DNA of 64,000 bases, taken from contig JANEZZ010001570.1 in assembly GCA_026122225.1 (NCBI GenBank), positions 1,674,001 through 1,738,000 of the forward strand, in the 5' to 3' direction. The notes under the pieces were generated by a model. The model did not search any database. It was not told the origin of the DNA and saw only the letters and a list, made by a program, of their open reading frames with translations. Made by a program: the position numbers and the translations under genes. The stretch comes from Heloderma charlesbogerti. Its lineage: Eukaryota > Chordata > Lepidosauria > Squamata > Helodermatidae. This document shows, piece after piece, positions 34,490 to 44,301 of the stretch; position 1 is the stretch's first letter, and the number at the start of each line of letters is the position of its first letter.

Positions 34490-34845
34490 GTTCCTGGTGG
34501 TTCAACATGGACCCATGGCTCGATTGGAATCCACTAGGAAAACAGCCTTCAGTGTGGTGGCCCCCTTCCTATGGAATTCCCTGTCTTTAGAGGCCAGGTA
34601 GGTACCAACATTGTGTTGCTTTCAGCACCTCTTGAAAACACTGTTATTTCAGGAAGCCTTCCTTGAGTGACTGGCCATGGTTTATTAAATTTGGTTTATC
34701 AGAACTCCATTTCTTTAAAAAAAAAACACAACATTTTTTAAGGTGGTGTTTTTATACTTTACCCTGTCTGCTGTTCACCGCTCTGAGGTTCTTTGGATGT
34801 GGAGTGGTATACAAATACTGTAAATAAATAAACAAATTCCCACCC
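34490..34845 (+). mobile_element. L2-type LINE 3' end
   Basis: In frame the block reads KTAFSVVAPFLWNSLSLEAR with QHLLKTLLFQEAF, the usual last residues of L2-type reverse transcriptase proteins. The 3' untranslated part has CTCTGAGGTTCTTTGGATGT and ends TAAATAAATAAACAAA. Confidence 0.75.
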
Positions 34846-35024
34846 CCAATTATCAGGGTGACACCTGAAACATTAGTATCAACATACATTCTACGATTCC
34901 TACAACATACGTTCCAGGAGAAAGATCTTACTACTACTAGACAAGCTTGTAGTATTGCACTTTAGGGCTCTCAAGGTTTGACCATGGGAAAAATCTGTTT
35001 TTTTATTCCTTTATGATCCTTATA

Positions 35025-37620
35025 AACCATGGGGGGGATTTTGGAAGATGTACCCGGCCACCTTATCTATGCCGAAAATGTGGTGCGCGCTCAGCGTGGG
35101 GTGTGTGGCTTACAGTACGCGCAGATGTATGAAGGAGGTGGTACTCTCATCAGCTATGACTCTCTCTCTACAACAGTAGGAGCTTATATGCAAAAGGACT
35201 GCATCTCTGATCTTGGTGGCGCGGGGGTGTTAGGCGTTAAGGCGAGATCGTCTCTCAGCACTGTCACATCTGGGTTTCTATCTTTGTCATCTGACAGAGG
35301 GGGGTTTTACGCGCCACGCCATGCCCACACACCATGACCCCTGCATAACAAGTAGACACCTATCTCATATATCTGATATGATCTCACACACAAGCGACTC
35401 TCTGAGCGCCTGACGAGCACGAAATATAGGAGAGACACACATCACGATTTCACAAGGGAAATCTCACCGTAGCGCACTCGGACCTCTCGATGTAGAGAAG
35501 ATTCTAGTCACCACACTCTTGCGCTTAGATCTGTTCTCACATTTTCACGACTCGTGAACCTAAGGTTGTCCCCTCGAATAGGCTATTAGAGTGTTTACAG
35601 CTATAAATGTATGCCTCTGAAGAATGGTAGGTTGCACAAACATGTCACAGGCCACTTACTCCTGAAGGTATCTTGAATGGACTGGGCAATCTGCCAGCAT
35701 ACGGCAGAAGGCAGTCTTTCAGGTACGCCTGGTTCCAAGCAGTATATACAGTGGTTCCTTACGCTAGGTGCATTAACCATGCAATTTTGAAGTCTACGCA
35801 TGGAGAAGCTGAACGCAATGTTCAGGTCTCTCTATTGAAGACACGAATGTACATGCACCAAGAGGTCATACATATATGCACCTCCCACGTTAGATCCAGA
35901 GGCCCCAGTCTAACACCTGACTGCTGAGTGCGAGATAGCATATGTGGGCGAAGCCTGGACGAATCTCTATACTCTCAAACAAAGGCGAGTTAATTAGCGC
36001 AGACGAGACCTTCTGCAAGTCCACAATTATGACCGACGAGCAATTACAACACAAGGGAGCCAAAATAACGGAGTACCAAACAGCTACAGCAATTTCGTGA
36101 ACTTATTGCTCGGCCTAAGCTCTCACAGACATGAGGTGCGCTTGGGAGCGGCACAAAACGAGACAAGAGCTGTATGGAGCAGGCGCTAGCGAATCTCAAC
36201 AGGGCCAACGTTATTGAATGAGTTGCAGAGGACACTGTCAGTGTAATACTCGTGCGAGTGTCTCGGGATAAATAAAAATTTTAGAGCCGCGAGCTCTATC
36301 CAGAAAGGTGTGACGAACGGTGCATGTAACGCCAGAACGAACTAGCACGAAAGGGGGGTATACATTGGGATCACGCACACATCTATAACTACAAAGGCTA
36401 CGTTATTACATCAGAGAAAGAGTGTGTATAAGACTTGCGTCGACACCAGCGACGTGCGATATGGGTATGAGAAAAAAGCTTAGACAAGGAGGAATAACTA
36501 CACTTCTCTGTAATGAATTAGTGTGTTCTGTCGATATGTTGAGTGCGATGTTAGATGTTGTTCGATCATTACGCGCTTGCATTATAACAGAGACATTATG
36601 TGGCAAGGTACATGTGAGACACGGACACGTCTCTGTGCAGTGTACAAGGGTGGTTTGATGGTATGGTGAGACGTAGTCATGTTTGTGGTTGGAAGTCACA
36701 AACATATAACTGGGGGATATGAAAAACTTACACTCCTGAATAACGGCTCACATAGATGTTTATACAGGTGGTACGGGACATATATACTGTGCATGGTGAT
36801 CACTATTTTTGGTTAATAGGGATCAAAAAATGGATGTAATCGGATTGGGATTTGTAATGGAATAACCATGAAACAAAGTAGAGTTATGCTATCTGTCATG
36901 GGAAATGTGAAAAAAAGAGTATATGTGGCTCAACCACGCATGGCACATCATAGATGATCGAGCAACAAGAGACACTATGTAGTCCGGGTTGGTGTGTGTG
37001 TCATGGAGGAGGTGGTCTGCAAACGAGCCTTAGGAGATATGGTGTGATATGCATACTCTTCTCACGTTAAAGGAGGATAGGGACTAGGGTGAGCACACAT
37101 GAGAGGCACTCTGTTGATAGTGACAAACGAGACAACTCAAACATTGGCTAAGTGTACGGCATATTTGAGTCATGATAGACTTGAGTGTACTGAGACAGGC
37201 AACTAGTCATGTTAAGAGTGACTCTCTGAGAGTTTTGTGAGTGCTGTGGTTTAGAGGGAGATCAGAACGTGAATTGAACTTTACTACTATCTATTTTCTT
37301 GGAATCCGGATATGGAGACACATGATAAGGGGAAACATCTAAATTGGTAGAAGGTGTCTACGGGTAAGTTATGGAATGTTATGGGGTGGATTGGGGGGGG
37401 GGAGTGTTTGGAGGGATAGGGGGAAGAAGGGTTATTTGGGTTGATATAATGGAAGTTTGTGGATGGAAAAATTGAAAATTTAAATATAAGAATATATGAA
37501 AGAAGTGAGGATGGTTTATAATGGTTGGGATTGGGTAATGATAAATGTGTTTGGAAAGATGAAAGTTTAAAAAAAAAAGGTTAATTAAAAATCAATATGG
37601 AGTTATTTATGGGTTAAAAT
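35025..37620. other. Compositionally abnormal stretch, possible assembly error patch
   Basis: From about 35030 the sequence loses normal vertebrate texture. CpG is frequent (for example GGTGCGCGCTCAGCG and TTACGCGCCACGCC), short GAGAC/CACAC motifs crowd, and from about 36400 to 37600 cytosine becomes scarce while G and T dominate. Inside it, 35640-35750 still resembles an inverse L2-type C-terminus (GGCAGTCTTTCAGGTACGCC). Just after it, 37640-38190 resembles the inverse of the linker region of the same LINE type. The 2-kb gap equals the expected reverse transcriptase part. Erroneous consensus is the simplest reading. No gene should be called here. Confidence 0.6.
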
Positions 37621-37639
37621 ATCCATTATAACTGGACAA

Positions 37640-38190
37640 GCAGGAGCCAAAGTTACATCCACTGGACCTGTATTAACTATGGAATCCAAGTCAGAACAGA
37701 TCAAAACCATCAATTTTATCTGCAAAATTGTCACAGTGGGTTATTAAGTGGTCCACCTCTTCTTCTTGAGGGTGAGAGTGTAACAGGCCTCTGACCACCC
37801 AAAAAAGCTCTGCTGGCTGGGTGACTCTGACCAGAGACACAATGATGACAGAAAAGTACTATTTCTTTGCTGCCTTCATTGCCACAGAGCAGGCTTTCAA
37901 ATGAGCTCTAGCTGATATTCTATTAGACTCATTTGGAGCTTTCCATCCATGTTGCTCTAGTTGATGTTCCACCTGTTTTGTTGCCTGCAGCATCCTGGAA
38001 AACAAGGAGGCTCATTTGGCTCCACTCTGGTCCTGCCAAAAGGCAGTGTTTTGTTGCCCCGGAAACTGGTAAAGCTCACTTGCAGTTTATCAGGGCGGTG
38101 TCTCTTTGGTGTCCTCTCTCAGCAGGAGAGTGCTGGTGAAACCAAGCTGGTGGTGTCTATGAAGTTCAAACTTTTTCTTTTTTTAGAAAA
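37640..38190 (-). pseudogene. L2/CR1-type LINE linker region, minus strand
   Basis: The minus strand shows MKAAKKQYFSVII followed by QPAELFWVVRGLLHS, a pattern typical of the region between endonuclease and reverse transcriptase in L2/CR1-type LINEs. Stops interrupt both sides. Confidence 0.55.
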
Positions 38191-38734
38191 GATCTGAATA
38201 TTCAGATGCCGCACAGGATTGGCCTAAGACGTTTTGGTACCTGAGGCAGAGCAGCAGATGCCCTCTCCTGACACTCAAGTCAAGGTGCATAGTATCCAAG
38301 GTACTATGCATGTTTTTTTGGCACCTGAGACAGAACATCCCACACACAGAGCTCTCTCCTCACAACAAGAACATAATTATAAAGGATTAAACAACTGTCT
38401 GCTGCCGTTTCATGACACCCATAATTCTGATTGAATATATTAAAGAATCACCTCCCTGAGGCAGTGTTCTTACTCTGCCTAACGGCCAGCCGCAAGTACT
38501 CTATCATCTTTGAGATACAAAATATGATTTGTATTGCTGTTGTCCACACACAGCGCATGGAGAGAGGGGAAAGCACATGCTGTGAGAAAATGAAGTTGAA
38601 AGCTCCCCCAAATAGATATCAGCAGCATCCAGTCATATGCCCTGGGTACTAATAATTGGACTGAAAGCCGAGTGGGCATATATACTAAGTATAAATAAAG
38701 TTAGAAAGTATTCTGATTTATATATGAATGACAC

Positions 38735-38816
38735 AATCCTATGCATGTATAAACAGGAAAAAATCCTACAACTTCAGACTGTTTCTGTCTAAACATGCAT
38801 AGGATTACACCTTAAG
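38735..38816. repeat. MITE-like repeat, GCAATCCTATGCATG family
   Basis: CACAATCCTATGCATGTATA with AAACATGCATAGGATTACAC form the inverted ends. Confidence 0.65.
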
Positions 38817-38832
38817 AATGAATTTCTTTGTT

Positions 38833-39425
38833 CATTTATTTATTTAATTACATTTCTATGCCACCAAATAGCCGAAGCTCTCTGGGAAGTCCACAAAAAT
38901 TAAAACCAGAGATACAACAATATGAAATACAAAAGAATTAAAACTACAGTATAAAAGTACAACCAGCATAAAACCTAGCAGCAATGCAGATATTTAAAAT
39001 TCAGTAACAAATTTAAAATGGCAAAGCCAAAAGACTAGAATGTAAACATGCTAAAATGCCTGGGAGAATAAGGACTTCACCTGGTGCTGGAAAGAGCACA
39101 ATGTAGGCACCAGGCCAACCTCTTTAGGCAGCTCATTCCACAACCAGGGTGCCATAGTAGAAAAGGCCCTCTTCCTGGTAGCCATCCACCTCACTTCCTT
39201 TGGCAGGGCTCCCGGAGAAGGACCCCTGAAGATGATTTTGGGGTCCGGGCAGGCACATATGGGAGGAGGCGATCCTTCAGGTAACCTGGCCCCAAGCAGT
39301 TTGAATGTTAATACCAACACTTTGAATTGGACCTGGACTGGCAGCCAGTGCAGCTGGAAAAGTACTGGCCTAATATGATCACATTGGCCAGTCCCTGTCA
39401 ACAATCTCGCTGCCCTGTTTTGTTC
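38833..39425 (-). pseudogene. L2-type LINE, C-terminal coding end and 3' tail, minus strand
   Basis: The minus frame 39404-39051 reads through LHWLPVQVQFKVLVLTFKLL, KRAFSTMAPWLWNELPKE and FQHQVKSLFSQAF, the C-terminal domain of L2-type LINE proteins. The 3' end lies at about 38833 with a TTTATTTATTTAATTA tail (on plus) and ATTTCTATGCCACCAAATAG. It is 5'-truncated near 39425. Confidence 0.8.
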
Positions 39426-39601
39426 TGTTTCTTTAGTACTCTTGTTATATGATTATGTACGTTCTTTTTGTTGCCTTTTTTTCTAACTTTATTTCAAAAT
39501 AAAATAAATTTTCATGAAACAATAAACTTTACTGTGAACTACCACTGAGCTGCAATTTTTATTGCTTATGTAGTAGTGCAAAATAATCTCTTCCCTTAAA
39601 A

Positions 39602-39744
39602 CACGGGTGGAGAACCTATGGCCATCTATTCCCTTAAAACAGTTCTGGGTAATTCCCATCAGTTTCAAACAGCATGGCCAATGGTCAGGGATGATGGGTG
39701 TTATAGTCCAGCAACATCTGGGGGCCACAGTCTCCCTAACCCTG
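39602..39744. mobile_element. hAT MITE, CAGGGGTGGGGAAC family, diverged
   Basis: CACGGGTGGAGAACCTATGG at the left and CACAGTCTCCCTAACCCTG at the right, with GCAACATCTGGGGGCC inside. The flank TTCCCTTAAAAC is repeated inside the element at about 39629. No clean 8-bp duplication. Confidence 0.65.
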
Positions 39745-40728
39745 CCTCGTCTTTCCTGCTTTTGTAGTGCTGCGTGAAGCCTTCTTCCCCCTTAAAAGAA
39801 ATGCACTACAGTACTGCAGAGATCAGTGTCAGGCTCAGTTTCATTTAATATCTTTATTAATGAACTGGAAGGAAGAGTAAGCAACACATCAGCAGCATTT
39901 GCAGACAATAATAAATTAGTATACTGCAAAACACCAGTAAAGACAAATAATGCTATTAATATAAAGATACCTAAAAGGTAACAAGCAGAAATTTAACCTG
40001 GAAAATGCAGGCTGGTATGCAAATGGGAAAACAATTTAAATGGTAACTATCAAGCCTGCATTCCAAATACCCCATCCTGAATAGCCAAGAGCAAAAATAA
40101 AGAGAACAAGAACCTAGAAAGCTTTCCATCTGAGAGGATATTTGTCACACTACCCTATGCCCATTTACTCAGAAGCAAGGCCCACATAATTTTATGGGTG
40201 TTACATCCTTGTTCTTGGGCAAACTTAAGGTACTTCCACCTAGCTGAGATCAACCCCTATAGTGATTTTTGAGCCATGTATGCTCTGAAAACCTATGGAA
40301 AGATGACTATTGGGCACATGTAGGAATAACTGTGCACCAAACTATTAATAATTTGATTGTAATCTTATAGTAGCTTTAGAGAACTCTTGAAAATTGTCTC
40401 CACAGCTTGATTTCAGCTAGCCAATCTGTTTTTCAGGAGCAGCCAACTTTATGGAATCTGCAGAAATGTTAAGTCAGGTGAATCCCACTTTGCATTATTA
40501 GGCAAGGCTCACATCATCAGTCACAACTCACTAACAAAACTACCATGTTTGGCTCTTTTACTACAAAAATGTATCAAAGTACATGCTACTGTCTCCATTT
40601 CTCTTAGGATTCTCTCAGGGCACTTCCTCTGGGCCAAACATTTTCCAGGGACTTTCTCCAGAGGCCTCCCACAAAGTCTTAGAGACCCACCTACAACTAA
40701 AAGTACTGCAATCTCTTCTTTTTCCTCT
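39745..40728. other. Non-coding stretch upstream of the retrovirus
   Basis: I see only a weak LINE-like patch near 39840-39930 (GAACTGGAAGGAAGAGTAAG, resembling a CR1 coding end) and a degraded GCAATCCTAT-type MITE at about 40147-40205. Confidence 0.35.
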
Positions 40729-40732
40729 ATAG
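40729..40732. repeat. Left 4-bp target duplication of the provirus
   Basis: ATAG, repeated at 48636-48639. Confidence 0.9.
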
Positions 40733-40950
40733 TGATAGAAAAAAGGAGACTCCATAACCATTGGCGTCTCAAGTTACGTAAGAGCCCGAGTGGCGGGAAA
40801 ATATAGGCGGAGCAAAAAGGGAATCATACTGACGCGCTCATGACTAACGGCTTGGTAAGCTGATAGTGACTGTTTATTGGATATTAACTTAGTGAGCCGA
40901 TGTACTAACTGTTTCATTGGTTACTGGTAAGAACAATAGAAGCGATATGA

Positions 40951-40956
40951 TATAAA
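40951..40956 (+). promoter_or_regulatory. TATA box of the 5' LTR
   Basis: TATAAA in GATATGATATAAAGGGC. It sits 61 bp before the AATAAA signal, a compact U3/R arrangement. The same box is at 48490-48495 in the 3' LTR. Confidence 0.75.
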
Positions 40957-41016
40957 GGGCTTTTGCACACGTGTTTCGGGGTCCAGACTGCTCTGCACCC
41001 GTTTTGCAAAACGTTC

Positions 41017-41022
41017 AATAAA
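41017..41022 (+). terminator. Polyadenylation signal in the 5' LTR
   Basis: AATAAA in TTCAATAAAATAG. In the provirus the functional copy would be the one in the 3' LTR at 48556-48561. Confidence 0.75.
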
Positions 41023-41099
41023 ATAGTGTTGGATCCACTGCTGCCTGCCTGGCATTCTTTTCTTCTAAACCGAAAGCAAGGACTTTTTATCTAACAATT

Positions 41100-41117
41100 T
41101 GGTGCCGTGACTCGGAT
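41100..41117 (+). other. Primer binding site, tRNA-His
   Basis: TGGTGCCGTGACTCGGAT, three bases after the LTR, is an 18-base match to the complement of the vertebrate tRNA-His 3' end including CCA. Histidine-primed endogenous retroviruses are called the H type in the usual naming. Confidence 0.92.
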
Positions 41118-41340
41118 CCTGCTTCGGGGCGCGTCCCCTTCGCGCTGAGCCGAGGGGCCACGGAGGAGAAGTGGCCACAGGCGGTTGTTTTATACTGCCT
41201 TCTCCTCACGACGGTGGCGGCTGAAGCGCCCGGGGACCAACGCCAGAGGAAGAGGGAGACGTGATCACTCCTTTTAGGCACCGGCAGTGGATCAATAAGC
41301 AGCTGGACGCAGCTGCGGGCGGGACAGAAGAGGCTTTTGG

Positions 41341-41348
41341 GGTAAGTG
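41341..41348 (+). promoter_or_regulatory. Candidate major splice donor in the leader
   Basis: G|GTAAGTG at 41341-41348, between primer site and gag start. It is placed where gammaretroviruses have the donor used for env mRNA. Not tested. Confidence 0.5.
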
Positions 41349-41518
41349 AAACAGCTTACATTAGGGGATAGACGCGGGACGGTGGTGTGTTTGTGATTGT
41401 GTGAGACGCCTACGGGCGAAGCGAGTGAGGAGCCCCGATCTGCATTTCCTTACCCCGGAGACGGGCTAGGTCAGAGGAGGGCGAAGCGCAAGAATTGCTG
41501 ACTGAAATTCCCACCGTC

Positions 41519-43144
41519 ATGGGCGGGTCCCAATCTAAGTCTGCAAAGAAGTCCCATACGCCCTTGGAGTGTTGTTTGCGCAATTGGTCACATTTTAAGC
41601 AGGATTATGGAACTAAGATGACAAAGGATCGTCTTGTCTTTTTTTGCACCCGGGAATGGCCAATATTAGAACCCAAATGGCCACCCGAGGGGTCTTTTGA
41701 CCCAACCTTGGTATCTGATGTGTGAACAATAGTAGCACAGAGGGGAAGTTGGGACCAGTTCCCTTATATTGATTCGTGGGCAACTTGTGTGCCCCTTGGC
41801 GGCAGGCCTGCTCCGTGGGTTGTTAAATGCATGTCCCTTGCCCTTCCCATGGTGGTCAAAAGGAAACCACCAAAAGAAGGACCACCCAAGGTCGTGGCCA
41901 CGGCACCGGAGGACCTACTGCTTCCTCCTCCCTACAGGACAGCCGTCGCAGGGCGCTCGTTGCAACCACCACCCTCTCCTGAGGGGCCCGCCCAGCGGTT
42001 AGATGCCCCCGAGAAGGACCCCTCTCATGAAATAGTACCAGAGGACCCCACCCCTCTAGTTGAACGCCAGGACACTCTCCAAGATCGTCTATATTCCCTA
42101 GAGGAAAGATTGGAGGTCCTACAGAGGGAGGCAAAAGGGGGACCTAACTACAACCTGCGAAAGGATCCCCAACCACCGGTAAAGTTCACCTTCCCCATCA
42201 GAGAAGTCCCCGACCCTACCGCCCAACATCCTCAAGGGACGATGTTTGTTTATGTCCCATTCACAACATCTGATTTGTATAATTGGAAACAATTTAACCC
42301 CTCCTTTGAAGAGGATCCCGGGCCACTCCTGTCTCTGATGGAGAATGTGAGGCTTACTCACAACCCCACATGGGACGATACACAAATGCTATTGAACACC
42401 TGTTTTCTCAGCCAAAAGCCAACCATCCTTGCAGGGGCACGAGCCAAGTATAGGGAGGAAAATCCCCAGGCAACTGAGGAGGAGACAGTGGAGGTTCTGC
42501 CCACAGGGCGACCCAATTGGGGGGTGGCCACAGCGGCACATAGACGCTTACATGCTGACTATTTTCGACTCATTTTAGCAGGCATGAAGCAAGCCGCGAG
42601 AAGGGCCCCCAATTTGCAAAAAGTCCTGACTCTAAAGCAAGACAAAAACGAACCTCCTGCTGTGTTCCTCCAAAGGCTGAGGGAAGCCTTTGCTAAATAT
42701 ACTGACATTGACTTGAATGATCCAAATAATTTAAGGATCCTCACGACTCAGTTCGTGGGAAATAGCTGCCAGGACATCAGAAAGAAGTTGCAAAAAGTTG
42801 AAGGAGGGTTGGCAGCTGACTTAGGAGTTTTAATTGAAGTAGCTCAAAAGGTTTATGAGAGGCGAGAAGAAGAAGAAGGAAAAGAAAAAGACAAGAGGCA
42901 GGCCAAGCTCCTTGCTGCGGTTCTTAAACCTGACAAGGAGGGAGCTAGGAAGGGGAGGAAAGGGGGAAGGAAAGGATCTCCCCTGGGGAAGGATCAATGT
43001 GCCTTTTGTAAGAAAATGGGGCACTGGAAGCGTGACTGTGAGGCTTTGAAGCAGAAAGAGAGAGGGAAAATACGGGAGAAGCGCAGAGAGTTCTGTATGA
43101 ACAGGAAAGAGATTAGGACAGACCGGGGCCCGGCCCCCTCTTAG
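41519..43144 (+). pseudogene. gag: gag, with one internal stop
   Basis: Encodes the virion structural polyprotein. The chosen start, ATG at 41519, gives MGGSQSKS, an N-myristoylation signal; an in-frame ATG eight codons upstream would bury it. One frame runs to TAG at 43142-43144, interrupted only by TGA at 41723-41725 (codon 69) in the matrix part. A PPPY late-domain motif is at 41924-41935. The capsid part (about 42250-42860) has the DLYNWKQFNPSFEEDPG pattern of gammaretroviral capsids. A charged RREEEEGKEKDKR stretch precedes the single CCHC knuckle, CX2CX4HX4C, at 42998-43039. The stop would cut off everything after matrix, so full Gag is not expected from this copy. Confidence 0.93.
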
Positions 43145-43170
43145 ACGTCTCTGAGGCAAGACGGGACCCC

Positions 43171-44301
43171 ATGGTCAAAATAAAGGTTGGGGGCCGCTCC
43201 TACAAAGCCCTTGTGGACACAGGGGCCGCCCTGTCCGTCCTCCCCCTCAGTGAGCCCCCAACGGGAGGTGGGGGGTTCACCACCATAATGGGGGTCGAGG
43301 GAAGGGCAACCCAAGTGCCCCTCTCTCGTCCCCTGTTCACCAAGGTTGGGAAAACACACCTAGAACATGCATTTGTCTGTACCCCCTCCTGTCCGGTGGC
43401 ATTGCTAGGGAGGGACTTATTGACTAAACTCCAAATTGAGATTGCTTTTACTCCTGACGGAAGGATGGAGATACGGCTCCCTAAACAACAGAGTAGTAAC
43501 TACCAAATGGCCCTTTTGAAGGTTGCAGAAGAATCCACCCCAGAGGCCACGGAGGACTGGAGCTTAATAGAAAACAGAGTCAACCCTCTAGCTTGGGCCG
43601 GGATTGGAGGGGCCTCTCGTGCCAAGTCGGCAGCACCATACAAAATTCCCCTCAAGGAGGGAGCAAGGCCTGTTCATGTGAAACAGTATCCCCTTTCCCG
43701 CCAAGGAAAGGAGGGCCTACAACCAGTAATAACAAAGCTCCGAGAAGAAGGCCGGCTCATTGAGATAATGTCCCCCTATAACACGCCCATCATCGCTGTG
43801 CCAAAAAGAGGAGGGGGGGGCAAGGGCTACCGCTTAGTGCAAGACCTCCGGCTCATTAATCAGCAGATCGAGGCCCCCCATCCTGTGGTCCCCAACCCAC
43901 ACACCCTCCTTGTAGGAATTCCGGAAGAGCACGCCTGGTTCACTGTCATAGACCTAAAAGACGCCTTTTTCAGCATCCCCCTCCACCCTGATTCAAGGCC
44001 TTTGTTCGCCTTTGAATGGGAAAGCCCAGGGGGGGGTTCAAAAGTTCAATTAGCATGGACAGTCATCCCTCAGGGGCTGAATCTCTCACCGGTGGTCTTT
44101 GGCCAGCAGCTCCAAAAGGATCTCGAACCCTGGGTCCAGCAGCACTCAGAGGTGCATCTCCTCCAATACTGTGACGACCTCCTGATTTCAGCCAAGGCCA
44201 AGAACGCGTGCCTGAGTGGGACGGTTTCCCTCCTCAACTATCTAGCGGGGGGGGGTATAAAGTGTCAAAAGAAAAAGTACAGTTGGCCCAACCAACTGTA
44301 A
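43171..44301 (+). pseudogene. pol: pol part 1: protease and N-terminal reverse transcriptase
   Basis: Minus-one frame relative to gag. The frame is open from 43117 (stop at 43114-43116), and the first ATG is at 43171. The protease active site is LVDTGAAL (about 43210-43233). The reverse transcriptase begins near 43600, with LPLSRQGKEGLQPVI-like fingers, LVQDLRLIN, VIDLKDAFFSIPL (first catalytic aspartate), IPQGLNLSPVVF, and YCDD at 44167-44178 (the YXDD box, here C at the variable place). After the G9 run at 44237-44245 the residues lose sense and the frame stops at 44299-44301. The gamma-type order is protease then reverse transcriptase on one polyprotein. Confidence 0.93.

Larger units (their letters stand above)
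40733..41096 (+). repeat. 5' LTR
   Basis: 364 bp from TGATAGAAAAAAGGAGACTC to ATCTAACA. It contains TATAAA at 40951-40956 and AATAAA at 41017-41022. It differs from the 3' LTR by A6 versus A5 after TGATAG, GTGAC versus GTGAT near 40870, and ACGTTC versus ACATTC near 41012. GTTACGTAAG near 40775 is a palindromic bZIP-type site. Confidence 0.97.

Noticed and set aside
35029..35337. 102-codon plus frame
   Set aside because: Lies in the compositionally abnormal stretch, where open frames are not meaningful.
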